DNA of 64,000 bases, taken from Bryobacterales bacterium. Lineage in GTDB: Bacteria > Acidobacteriota > Terriglobia > Bryobacterales > Bryobacteraceae. Every line of letters begins with the position of its first letter. Position 1 is the stretch's first letter. Made by a program: the position numbers and the translations under genes. The DNA is taken from positions 1 through 64,000 of the forward strand of contig PLOR01000029.1 of NCBI GenBank assembly GCA_003142185.1, written 5' to 3'. Of this stretch, positions 35,581-44,396 are shown piece after piece. Under the pieces are notes generated by a model. It worked only from the letters and a program-made list of their open reading frames with translations, did no database searches and had not been told where the DNA came from.

Positions 35581-36369
35581 ATGCGCAAACCGATCGTTAC
35601 GCTCACCACGGATTTCGGCCTCCAGGATCACTATGTGGGCGCCATGAAGGGCGTCATCCTGGGCATCTGCCCGCAGGCCCAAATCGTCGATATCAGCCAC
35701 GAGGTGAAACCCTTTCAGATCTCCGAAGGCGCTTTCCTGCTGGCCCAAGCGTATTCCTGTTTCCCTCCCAAGACCGTGCACGTCGCCGTGGTGGATCCGG
35801 GCGTGGGCACCGCTCGGCGGGCGATTCTGCTGGAAGCCGCCGCGCAGTATTTCGTGGCGCCGGATAACGGCGTGCTCGCCATGATCTACTCGGCCCAGCC
35901 GCACAAGGTGCGGGCGATTTCGAACCAGCGCTATTTCCGCCAGCCGGTAAGCCGCACCTTCCACGGCCGCGATATCTTTGCTCCGGTGGCGGCTCACCTG
36001 TCGGCGGGCCTGGCTGCGCCGCGCCTCGGCAAGCGGATCGACGACTACCTGCGGCCCGGCTTTCTCAAGCCGCAGCGCACCGGCAAGCGGACCTGGGCGG
36101 GGCAGATCCTGCACATCGACCGTTTCGGCAACCTCGTCACCAATTTTCACGCGAGCGATTTTCCGGATCTGGAGGCGCTCAACGTCTGCGTGGCGATTGG
36201 CCCGCAACAGGTCAGCGTGGTGGCGCGAAACTATGACGAGTGCGGGCCGGGCGAGTTGTTTCTGATCGTAGGCAGCTCCGGGTACGTGGAGGTTTCCCTG
36301 AATCAGGCCTCCGCCGCACGCGCCATCGGCTGCGAAACCGGCGCGCCCGCAGAGTTGATGGTGTGGTGA
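35581..36369 (+). CDS. SAM hydrolase / SAM-dependent halogenase-like protein (DUF62 family)
   Basis: A 262-residue member of the S-adenosyl-L-methionine hydroxide adenosyltransferase family, related to fluorinase and chlorinase; most bacterial members split SAM to adenosine and methionine with water. Family motifs are TLTTDFGLQDHYVGAMKGVI at the start, ISHEVKPFQISEGAFLL, VVDPGVGTARRAI, VAPDNGVL, RTFHGRDIFAPVAAHL (Asp-x-His elements of the water-activating triad), and DRFGNLVTNF. The insertion loop that marks true fluorinases is not evident, so hydrolase activity is preferred. It starts only 17 bases from the divergent desulfurase start. Confidence 0.88.
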   Translation: MRKPIVTLTTDFGLQDHYVGAMKGVILGICPQAQIVDISHEVKPFQISEGAFLLAQAYSCFPPKTVHVAVVDPGVGTARRAILLEAAAQYFVAPDNGVLAMIYSAQPHKVRAISNQRYFRQPVSRTFHGRDIFAPVAAHLSAGLAAPRLGKRIDDYLRPGFLKPQRTGKRTWAGQILHIDRFGNLVTNFHASDFPDLEALNVCVAIGPQQVSVVARNYDECGPGELFLIVGSSGYVEVSLNQASAARAIGCETGAPAELMVW

Positions 36370-36459
36370 TTGCGCGCCGCGCTCCGAATTTGACCGCTGA
36401 CAATGCCCTGTAACACCGCCGTAGTTAGCGGGTTCGCAATTGGACGATAATAGTAACTT

Positions 36460-39264
36460 ATGCGGGGTCGCTTTCTTACCTTTCTTACCTGCTGGATACT
36501 GATTGGCATGGCTTTGCCCGCCGTTGCGCAGCCGAATCGCATCACCTCTCACATTGATAACAGCCGCACGGTGGTGCTGAGCGGCCGGACGCTGCGGCTT
36601 GCTAACTCGGGCAACGACGCGGGTCCGGTGGAAAGTGGTTTTTCCCTTACCGGCATTACTCTGTCGCTGGCGCGTTCGGCGGCTCAGCAGGCGGACCTGG
36701 ATCAACTGCTCCTGGCACAGCAGAATCCCGCATCCTCTGATTTCCACCAATGGCTTATGCCGGAGCAGTTTGCCGATCGCTTCGGCGCGAGCCAGAGCGA
36801 CTTAGCGCAAATCCAAGCGTGGTTACGGGCGCAAGGCTTCGCACTCGGTTACACGGCGCGCAGCCGCACTTATGTATCTTTCAGCGGCACCGCGCAGCAG
36901 GTTCAGAACGCGTTTCACACCGAAATTCATCGCTATCGCGTGGGCGGGCAGATGCACTACGCCAACGCGAGCGATCCCTCCATCCCGGAGGTGCTGGCGG
37001 GTCTGGTGGCCGGTCTGCGCGGCCTCGACGATTTTCATCCCCAGCCGCTGGTCCGGGAGGCGCCGCCGCAACTCAGCGGCAGCCGCGGTTCGCACAATCT
37101 CGGCCCTGGCGATTTCGCAGCCATTTATGACGTGACGCGGCTGTACAACCAGGGCATAGACGGTACCGGACAAAAAATCGCGGTAGCGGGCCAAGCCGCC
37201 ATTTCGACCAGCGACATTACCGCGTTCCGCAACAAGTTCAACCTCGGCCCGCCGAATCTCCAGACGGTGTTGGTGCCCGATAGTCCAACTGAGTTCGGGG
37301 GAGCCATGGACGTGCTGGAAGCGGACCTGGATATCGAGTGGGCGGGGGCGGTGGCGCCCAAGGCCACCATCGTGTACGTATTCGCGCCGGACGCGTGGGA
37401 TGCGGCAGATTGGGTGATCGCCGAAAAACTGGCGCCGGTGCTGAGCTTCAGTTTCGGCTCCGGCTGCGAGTTGTACGATCTGATCTTTATGACGGACTGG
37501 CGCGCCACCGTGCAGCAGGCCAACGCGGAGGGCATCACCATGCTGGTCGCCTCCGGCGACATCGGAGCCGCCGAGTGCGAGTTTCTGGACAACCCCTACC
37601 CTGTGATCGCGCAAAGCGGGTTGGGTGTGTCAGAGCCGGCTTCGATTCCGGAAGTCACTGCCATGGGCGGTTCCGAGTTCAACGAAGGCAGCGGCACTTA
37701 TTGGAACGCCAGTGGCTCGGCCCTGGGCTACATACCGGAGATGGCGTGGAACGATACCGCACTGGTCGCCGCCTTCTATGCCACCGGGGGCGGCGCCAGC
37801 CTTTATTTTGCCCAACCGCCTTGGCAGACCGGTCCCGGAGTGCCAAGCGATGGATGGCGGCATCTGCCCGACTTGTCGTTTCCGGCCTCCCCCGTTCACG
37901 ATCCCGTCTACATTTACAGCGGCGGCTCCGCCGGGCTGGTAGGCGGCACATCCTGCGCGACGCCGATGATGGCCGGCGTGCTGGCGCTGCTGAACCAGTA
38001 CCTGGCCCAGACACACCCAGGCCTGGGAAACATCAACCCGGCTCTTTACCGGATGGCGCAGAGCGCACCGCAGACATTTAACGATATCGTCGTCGGCGAC
38101 AACATGGTGCCCTGCGCGGTTGGCTCGCCCGATTGCGTCAACGGTTCGCTGGGATGGGCGGCTGGCCCGGGATACGATTCCGCGACCGGGCTGGGCTCGG
38201 TCGATGTCTACAATTTCGTTCAACAGTGGAGCAGCGCTGCGCCGGTCAATGCCTCCGTGGTGGCTTCCATTAACAAGGACCCGGTTTCCCAGACTGCGCC
38301 GGATGCGAGCGGCAATAGCTGGCAGTTTCAGTTGCGGCTGACCGAAGAAGCCGGCATCGGCGCCACGCTCACCGGCTTCACGATTAACAGCACCGACTAT
38401 TCTTCGCAGATTGCCACCCTCTTCGGCACTGCGTCGATCCCGGCGGGGGGCTCGATTTCTGCGTCATACGGTTTCCAGAATCTTCCCAATCCATCCAACG
38501 TGGTCTTTGGTTTTTCGGGCGTGGATGCGAGCGGCGCCCAATGGAGCACTTCGCTTACGGTTCCATTCCAGGGCCCGCAAACGCAGATGACCGTGGGCGG
38601 CATCAGCAACGCCGCCAGCGGCCAGCAGGCTTACGCACCCGGCATGATCCTGAGCGTGTACGGCGCGGGGATGGGCGATTTCGCGCAGGCAGCGGGCGCG
38701 ACTCCGCTGCCGGCGATGCTGGCTGGGTTCGAAGCGTGGGTCAATAATGATGCCAATGGTGCCACTCTTGAATCGACGCCGCTCTACTACGTTTCACCCA
38801 ACCAGGTGAATCTGCAGATACCTTACGGGATCACTCCCGGCCCGGCCACGCTCTCGCTCGGCGGACCCTGGGGCGGCGTTAACTTCAACTTCACGGTTTC
38901 CGCCGCGGCTCCCGGCATTTTCATGTTCGCCGATGGCAGCGTTAACCCCTCTAACACCGCTCATGCGGGAGACACGGTGGTGATATACATTACCGGCGAC
39001 GGCGCGTCCAGCCCGCCCCAGTTGGCCGGCTGGACGCCCTCGAACAACGGCGTGGTGCCAGTGCCGCAGCAGACGGTGTCGATAACGGTGGGCGGCATTG
39101 CCGTTGCGCAGCCGTTTGCGTTCATCGGCATTCCAAGCTGGTCGGTGGGAGTGACGCAGATCAACTTCAGCATCCCCGTCAATATTCCGGCCGGTCCTCA
39201 ACCGGTGGTGGTGACGGTCGGCTCCGCCTCGAGTTTCCCGGCCACCATCACGATCCTGCCATAG
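36460..39264 (+). CDS. secreted S53 (kumamolisin-type) protease with Solibacter C-terminal domain, copy 1
   Basis: An acid-active serine-carboxyl peptidase, 934 residues. Signal sequence (FLTCWILIGMALPAVAQ), pro-kumamolisin activation domain over ~50-190 (LLLAQQNPASSDFHQWLMPEQFADRFG in part), then the S53 catalytic domain with Glu287 and Asp291 (EADLDIEW), Asp367 (ASGDIGAAE) and nucleophile Ser498 (GGTSCATPMMAG). A linker domain follows, then from about residue 705 the Solibacter-type C-terminal domain (GGISNAASGQQAYAPGMILS, YVSPNQVNLQIPYGI, GIPSWSVGVTQINF). It degrades external protein, presumably for nitrogen and carbon. A close paralog follows directly. Confidence 0.93.
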   Translation: MRGRFLTFLTCWILIGMALPAVAQPNRITSHIDNSRTVVLSGRTLRLANSGNDAGPVESGFSLTGITLSLARSAAQQADLDQLLLAQQNPASSDFHQWLMPEQFADRFGASQSDLAQIQAWLRAQGFALGYTARSRTYVSFSGTAQQVQNAFHTEIHRYRVGGQMHYANASDPSIPEVLAGLVAGLRGLDDFHPQPLVREAPPQLSGSRGSHNLGPGDFAAIYDVTRLYNQGIDGTGQKIAVAGQAAISTSDITAFRNKFNLGPPNLQTVLVPDSPTEFGGAMDVLEADLDIEWAGAVAPKATIVYVFAPDAWDAADWVIAEKLAPVLSFSFGSGCELYDLIFMTDWRATVQQANAEGITMLVASGDIGAAECEFLDNPYPVIAQSGLGVSEPASIPEVTAMGGSEFNEGSGTYWNASGSALGYIPEMAWNDTALVAAFYATGGGASLYFAQPPWQTGPGVPSDGWRHLPDLSFPASPVHDPVYIYSGGSAGLVGGTSCATPMMAGVLALLNQYLAQTHPGLGNINPALYRMAQSAPQTFNDIVVGDNMVPCAVGSPDCVNGSLGWAAGPGYDSATGLGSVDVYNFVQQWSSAAPVNASVVASINKDPVSQTAPDASGNSWQFQLRLTEEAGIGATLTGFTINSTDYSSQIATLFGTASIPAGGSISASYGFQNLPNPSNVVFGFSGVDASGAQWSTSLTVPFQGPQTQMTVGGISNAASGQQAYAPGMILSVYGAGMGDFAQAAGATPLPAMLAGFEAWVNNDANGATLESTPLYYVSPNQVNLQIPYGITPGPATLSLGGPWGGVNFNFTVSAAAPGIFMFADGSVNPSNTAHAGDTVVIYITGDGASSPPQLAGWTPSNNGVVPVPQQTVSITVGGIAVAQPFAFIGIPSWSVGVTQINFSIPVNIPAGPQPVVVTVGSASSFPATITILP

Positions 39265-39370
39265 TGTGGCGTGCAGTTTACCGTAACCGGCCGGGCACAG
39301 GCGCGCGTCTAATGGGTTGTCTGCGTCCCCGAGGGCTGTCCTTAAAACTGCTAACCAACGAGCACTGCAT

Positions 39371-42235
39371 ATGATTAAGCCACAATGTTGTCTCGCCCTT
39401 TGGGCGATCCTGGGAGCGGCATCGCCTGCGCTATTGGCACAGCCGGACCGCATCACTTCGCGCATCGATAGCAACCAGTCCGTGGTGCTGACCGGGCGGG
39501 TGCCTCGGCAGGCCACCGCTCAAAATGACGCCGGGCCGGTTGAGAACAGCTTTCCCATCTCCGGGATAACCCTGATGCTGAAACCCTCCGGGGCGCAGCA
39601 GGCGGACCTGAACCAACTGCTGCTGGCGCAGCAGGATTCGACATCGTCGAATTATCGCCAGTGGCTCACGCCGGAGCAGTATGCCGACCGTTTCGGGGGC
39701 AGCGCCGGCGATCTGGCGAAGATCACGGCGTGGCTGGAATCGCTGGGCTTTTCCACAGGCTACATCGCGCGCGCCCGCAATTTCGTCGCGTTCAGCGGCA
39801 CGGCGCAGCAGGTCGCCAACGCGTTCCACACCCAGATTCACCGCTACACCGCGAACGGAGTGACGAACTACGCCAACGCGACTGATCCTTCCATTCCCGC
39901 CGCGCTGGCAGGACTGGTATCCGGAATTCGCGGGCTCAATAATTTCCGGCTCAAGCCGCGCGTTAGAAAAGTGCAGCCCAAGCTTTACGAACCCAGCCTA
40001 GGGGGAATAGTAGTCGGACCCACCGATTATGCGACTATCTATGACGTCAAGCCACTCTACACCGAGAGCGTCAATGGCACCCTCATCAATGGCGCCGGCC
40101 AGAAGATCGCGATCGTAGGGCAATCGGCAATTCAGGCGTCGGATATCACCAGGTTTCGCAGCGCCTTCGGCTTAGGCGCAGCGAACCTGACGCTGAAGGT
40201 GGTGCCTTACAGCGCGACGTATCCTGACGGCGGGAGTCCCGGGATTGTGGGAGGGGACGAGACTGAGTCCGACCTGGACATCGAATGGTCGGGGGCTGTG
40301 GCGCCCAACGCCACGGTTGTTTTCGTTTATTCAGGTGACGTATGGACGTCTGCCCAGTATGCCATCGATCAGAATTTCGCCCCGGTGCTGAGCATGAGCT
40401 ACGGCGCGTGCGAGGAATTCGATCTGGTCGATCTGGATTCCGAGCGCGGCTCTGCGCAGCAGGCCAACGCGGAAGGCATTACGATGCTGGCTGCCTCGGG
40501 CGACTCCGGCGCCGCCGATTGCGACAACAACAACCCTCCCAACCAGGCCCCCCCATCATTGGCCGAGGGCGGGTTGGCGGTGGATGCGCCTGGTTCTTTT
40601 CCCGAAGTTACTTCGATGGGAGGCACACAGTTCAATGAAGGAAGCGGCAACTATTGGCCCGGTGGCGCGGCTAACGGCTACATTCCCGAAACGGTATGGA
40701 ACGACAGCCCGGTGTTCGGTTCCATCGGCGGTGGTGGCGGCGGCGCCAGCGTTTACTTCACACAACCGCCATGGCAGAACAACCTCGGGCTGAACGACGG
40801 AATGCGGCACGTGCCCGATCTTTCCTCTGCGTCCTCCGACAACCATGATCCCTTCTATATGTACACGAGCGACAACTCGTTTGGGCCGGCGGGCGCGATC
40901 GGGATCGGCGGCACATCGTGTGCCGCACCCAGCATGGCCGGCATCATAGCGCTGCTCAATCAGTACCTGGTAGCCACCGGCGCCATCAAACAGCCCGGCT
41001 TGGGCAACATCAACCCGACCCTGTACGCACTGGCAAAAACCCAAAGCAGCGCGTTTCACGATATCGTGACCGGCAACAATATCCAACCCTGCGCCGATTC
41101 GCCCGATTGCGTCAATGGCTTCCTGGGCTGGTCGGCCGGCCCAGGTTACGATTCGGCCAGCGGGCTGGGCTCGGTGGATGCTTACAACCTGGTTCACGCG
41201 TGGAACACGGCGCTGGCTACGCAGGCGCAAGTGGTCGCCTCCCTCGACCAGAATCCGGTGTACGAGACCGGCACCAACGTGTGGACCTTTAAGTTGACAC
41301 TGACGGAAGAGGCCGGCGTCGGCGCCACGCTCACCGGGCTCACCATCAACGGTGCCAGCTACACGCCTTCGCAGATATTCAGCACCGCGGCCATTGCCGC
41401 GAACGGCTCGATTTCGGCATCCTATAGCCTGCGAAATCTTAACGTGTCCAACGGGCCGGTCGGCGTCGTCTTCGGCTTTTCGTTCGCGGGTGCGAACGGC
41501 GCCACATGGAGCACCACGATGACCGTTCCGTTTGCAGGCCCCCAGCCCCTGTGGGCGATCGGCGGCTTCAGCAACGCGGCCAGCGGACAGGTGTCATTTG
41601 CTCCAGGCATGCTGATCAGCGTGTACGGCTCGGGAATGGGCAACTTCGCACAAGCGGCCACCATTATTCCCGTGCCCGAATACATGGCTGGATTCGAAGC
41701 TTCGGTCTCGGACCAGTACGGCGATTATGAGCCGGCGCCGCTCCTTTACGTTTCGCCCAACCAGGTGAACTTGCAGATCCCTTACGAAATTCAGCCCGGG
41801 CCGGGAGCCACGCTGGAGGTGGGCAATCCCTATACATACGCCAACATCAATTTCACCGTTTCCAGTGCCGCCCCGGGCATATTTTCGTACGGCGATACTA
41901 GCCCCGTGAGGAGCCCGATCGGCTCCGGTTCGGCTCGTGCCGGGCAAGACGTGGCGATCTATGTGAATGGCGTGGGCCACGTCAGCGTAGATCCCGATGA
42001 TGGCTCCACGCCGCTGGCCAACAGCAACCCCTCGCCGCTGCTGCCCGTATCAATCACCGTGGGTGGCATCGCGGTCGCGAAGCCATACGCCTACATCGGC
42101 ATCCCGAACTGGTCGGTGGGAGTGACGCAAATCAACTTCACCATTCCCGGCGGCGTGGGGACCGGGCCGCAACCGGTGGTGGTGACCGTCGGCGGCGTTC
42201 CCAGCTTGCCGGCGAATATCACGATTACGCAGTAA
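39371..42235 (+). CDS. secreted S53 (kumamolisin-type) protease with Solibacter C-terminal domain, copy 2
   Basis: A 954-residue paralog of the preceding protein with the same layout: signal (LALWAILGAASPALLAQ), activation domain, catalytic Glu299/Asp303 (ESDLDIEW), Asp378 (ASGDSGAAD), Ser516 (GGTSCAAPSMAG), and the C-terminal domain (GGFSNAASGQVSFAPGMLIS, LLYVSPNQVNLQIPYEI). Colinearity from end to end shows a tandem gene duplication followed by divergence. ATG 39371 is taken as start since MIKPQCCLALW begins a clean signal peptide; an upstream in-frame start would add 18 non-signal residues. The 106 bases between the copies may hold an independent promoter. Confidence 0.92.
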   Translation: MIKPQCCLALWAILGAASPALLAQPDRITSRIDSNQSVVLTGRVPRQATAQNDAGPVENSFPISGITLMLKPSGAQQADLNQLLLAQQDSTSSNYRQWLTPEQYADRFGGSAGDLAKITAWLESLGFSTGYIARARNFVAFSGTAQQVANAFHTQIHRYTANGVTNYANATDPSIPAALAGLVSGIRGLNNFRLKPRVRKVQPKLYEPSLGGIVVGPTDYATIYDVKPLYTESVNGTLINGAGQKIAIVGQSAIQASDITRFRSAFGLGAANLTLKVVPYSATYPDGGSPGIVGGDETESDLDIEWSGAVAPNATVVFVYSGDVWTSAQYAIDQNFAPVLSMSYGACEEFDLVDLDSERGSAQQANAEGITMLAASGDSGAADCDNNNPPNQAPPSLAEGGLAVDAPGSFPEVTSMGGTQFNEGSGNYWPGGAANGYIPETVWNDSPVFGSIGGGGGGASVYFTQPPWQNNLGLNDGMRHVPDLSSASSDNHDPFYMYTSDNSFGPAGAIGIGGTSCAAPSMAGIIALLNQYLVATGAIKQPGLGNINPTLYALAKTQSSAFHDIVTGNNIQPCADSPDCVNGFLGWSAGPGYDSASGLGSVDAYNLVHAWNTALATQAQVVASLDQNPVYETGTNVWTFKLTLTEEAGVGATLTGLTINGASYTPSQIFSTAAIAANGSISASYSLRNLNVSNGPVGVVFGFSFAGANGATWSTTMTVPFAGPQPLWAIGGFSNAASGQVSFAPGMLISVYGSGMGNFAQAATIIPVPEYMAGFEASVSDQYGDYEPAPLLYVSPNQVNLQIPYEIQPGPGATLEVGNPYTYANINFTVSSAAPGIFSYGDTSPVRSPIGSGSARAGQDVAIYVNGVGHVSVDPDDGSTPLANSNPSPLLPVSITVGGIAVAKPYAYIGIPNWSVGVTQINFTIPGGVGTGPQPVVVTVGGVPSLPANITITQ

Positions 42236-42238
42236 TCG

Positions 42239-42340
42239 TGCGCACGCACTCGTGCGTCGGCATATCTGCCGACGCCGGCCGCCCTAGGGCGAAGAAACGT
42301 CGAGAAGAATCTCGACGCGGCAGGCAGGACCGCCTACGGC
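42239..42340. repeat. composite palindromic (REP-like) element
   Basis: Three hairpins in a row: GCACG-CACT-CGTGC, GTCGGCA-TATC-TGCCGAC and CGTCGAGA-AGAA-TCTCGACG. The first matches the ends of the 14934-15048 element; the last matches the inner hairpin of the 30438-30568 element. It sits directly after the second S53 protease stop. Confidence 0.65.
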
Positions 42341-42437
42341 TCGCTCTGGCCCCTGAATTGCGACCTTTTACCCGGTGTTGTCTTTTTCAACTGCCGGAGG
42401 AGCGGAAGGGGGTTATTTCACCCAAACTCGGGGGCAT

Positions 42438-42944
42438 ATGGCACAAATTGAGGAGCTTCGGTTGCACGAATTCACATCTGGTCTTACCCAGGACCAGGTC
42501 GCGAGTCTCGCAGCGCTGGCCCATCCGGTGGAATTCGAACCGGATGAGTTGATTCTGATGGACGGCCAGCGCTCCACCGCCTTTTACCTGGTGATCTCGG
42601 GAAGCGTAGCGGTCGAGTTGTGCGCGCCGCAATACACGGTAGTGGTCCAGGCTCTGGGAGCGGGCCGGGCCTTCGGATGGTCGTCCCTGCTGGACTGGCA
42701 CGACACGCTGTTTCAGGTGCGCGCGCGGGAGCGCACCATGGCGCTGCGCCTGGAAGGCCATGCCCTGAAAGAGCTATGCCGCACCGACCCCGCCTTGGGA
42801 GTTGAGATCTTGCGGCGCACGTTGCAGGTGGTGGCCGGACGGGTGAAGGCCACCGAATTCCGGTTTGCCGAAATGTGCGGCGTACGTGTGGAGGGGCCGC
42901 GCGCGCAAGCGCTTCGGCGCGCGGACAGCCGCGTGTTATCATAA
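42438..42944 (+). CDS. cyclic-nucleotide-binding-domain protein without DNA-binding domain
   Basis: A 168-residue Crp-like sensor domain: beta-roll from about residue 17 (DQVASLAALAHPVEFEPDELILMDGQ in part), then FYLVISGSVAVELCA and ALGAGRAFGWSSLLD, and the dimer helix (LKELCRTDPALGVEILRRTLQVVAGRV). No helix-turn-helix follows, and the protein ends in a short basic tail, so it should act by protein contact rather than as a transcription factor. Phosphate-binding cassette residues (Arg-Ala of FGE..RA) are not clearly conserved; cNMP binding is doubtful. ATG 42438 gives the natural N-terminus. It is 42 bases upstream of the trigger factor gene. Confidence 0.75.
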   Translation: MAQIEELRLHEFTSGLTQDQVASLAALAHPVEFEPDELILMDGQRSTAFYLVISGSVAVELCAPQYTVVVQALGAGRAFGWSSLLDWHDTLFQVRARERTMALRLEGHALKELCRTDPALGVEILRRTLQVVAGRVKATEFRFAEMCGVRVEGPRAQALRRADSRVLS

Positions 42945-42986
42945 AAAAGTTACCAGCATCACTTCATTTCCCGAGGTCAAATCCAG

Positions 42987-44249
42987 TTGGCTTTAGTCGA
43001 AGGTTGCCGGCACGCTCTCGAAATCTCCATCCCGGCAGCGGAAGTGGAAAACGAGACTACGCGCGTTGCCGCCGACGTCCAAAAACGCGCCAAGCTTCCC
43101 GGCTTCCGTCCCGGGAGAGCTCCCTCATCATTGATTCGCAAGCAGTTTGCCGGTGACATCCGGCAGCAGGTGTTGGAGAACCTGATCCCCAAGACGCTGC
43201 AAAAGCAGTTCGAGGCCGAGAACCTCAACGTGGTCGGCACGCCCGATATCAGCGACGTGCACTTCCACGAAGGCGAACCGCTCCACTTCAAGGCCGAGTT
43301 TGAAGTGGTGCCGAACATCGAGCTCGGCGAATACCACGGCATCGAAGTGGCTTATAGCGATCCGGAGGTCACCGAGGAAGACGTTGCCAAGCGCATCGAG
43401 GAACTTCGCGAGCAGAAGGCCGAGTACCTCAACGTGGACCCGCGCCCGCTCGACAACGGCGACTTCGCGGTGGTGGCTCTGGAGAGCGTCTCCGGCGTGG
43501 AAGGCGAGCCGGTCAAGCAGGAAGAAATGGTGCTCGAAATCGGCGGCGCCGATACATTCGACGCCTTCACCGAGAACCTGCGCGGCCTCAGCCCCGAAGA
43601 CGAGAAGGAATTCGAAGTTACCTATCCGGAGAACTACGGCGCGGCGCGTCTGGCGGGAAAAACCGTGAAGTTCCACGCCACCGTTCGCGGGGTCCGCAAG
43701 AAGGAACTGCCAGAGATCAACGACGAATTCGCCCAGGATCTGGGCGATTACCGAAACCTCGAGGAGTTGCGCGATGCCGTGCGCAAGAACATTCTGGCAC
43801 AGCGGCAATTCGAGGCGCAGCAGGCGGCCAAGGACAAAATCGTCGAGGCGCTGGTGGACCAGCATGGCTTCGCTGTCCCCGAGACGTTCGTCGACCGGCA
43901 GATTCGCACCCGGGTCGAGCAGAGCCTGCGCGCCATGAATGCCGACGGCATGGACCTGAAGTCCCTCAAGCTCGATTGGGCCAAGGTGAAGGAAACACAG
44001 CGCGACAAGGCCGTGCGCGAGGTCAAGGCTTCCTTGCTGCTGGCGCGCATCGCGGAACGGGAGGCGATTCACGCCACCCGCGACGAGGTCGATAAGGAAG
44101 TCGAACGCCTGGCGCGCATGCAACGGGAACCGGTGGCCGCCCTGCGTATAAAATTTGAAAAGGATGGCACTCTAGGGCGTATCGCCCACCATATTCAGAC
44201 GGAGAAAACGCTCACTTTCCTGTTCGAACAGGCGCGCAAGACTGCCTGA
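42987..44249 (+). CDS. tig: trigger factor
   Basis: Ribosome-associated chaperone with peptidyl-prolyl isomerase activity, 420 residues. The N-terminal ribosome-binding domain has the signature region RAKLPGFRPGRAPSSLIRKQF (33-53 in part), with the GFRPG loop that contacts L23. A weakly conserved FKBP domain follows over ~150-240 (NGDFAVVALESVSGVEG), and the substrate-binding helical C-domain ends in TEKTLTFLFEQARKTA. The start is TTG 42987 with GAGGT about ten bases upstream. It leads the classical tig-clpX-lon run. Confidence 0.95.
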   Translation: MALVEGCRHALEISIPAAEVENETTRVAADVQKRAKLPGFRPGRAPSSLIRKQFAGDIRQQVLENLIPKTLQKQFEAENLNVVGTPDISDVHFHEGEPLHFKAEFEVVPNIELGEYHGIEVAYSDPEVTEEDVAKRIEELREQKAEYLNVDPRPLDNGDFAVVALESVSGVEGEPVKQEEMVLEIGGADTFDAFTENLRGLSPEDEKEFEVTYPENYGAARLAGKTVKFHATVRGVRKKELPEINDEFAQDLGDYRNLEELRDAVRKNILAQRQFEAQQAAKDKIVEALVDQHGFAVPETFVDRQIRTRVEQSLRAMNADGMDLKSLKLDWAKVKETQRDKAVREVKASLLLARIAEREAIHATRDEVDKEVERLARMQREPVAALRIKFEKDGTLGRIAHHIQTEKTLTFLFEQARKTA

Positions 44250-44275
44250 CACTTGGGATAGCAGTACTACCTTCA

Positions 44276-44304
44276 TTGCTAAGAGAGCCGCTTCAGGTGA
44301 TAAT
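44276..44304 (+). promoter_or_regulatory. candidate sigma-70 promoter for clpX
   Basis: TTGCTA, 17 bases, GATAAT, in the 147-base gap between tig and clpX. The predicted start site is about 85 bases before the clpX GTG. Spacing is ideal; the -35 is only moderately close to consensus. It would allow clpX expression independent of tig. Confidence 0.4.
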
Positions 44305-44396
44305 AGAAATAGCATTGGGTGACTCGTCTTGCCCCCCCGGGGGTTCCGGGGACAAGGCGGCACCGCCGGAGTCGCGGCGGAAGAGGAGATAATTGC

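Noticed and set aside
42438-42944. Crp/Fnr transcription factor
   Set aside because: The protein ends right after the dimerisation helix; there is no room for a helix-turn-helix domain.
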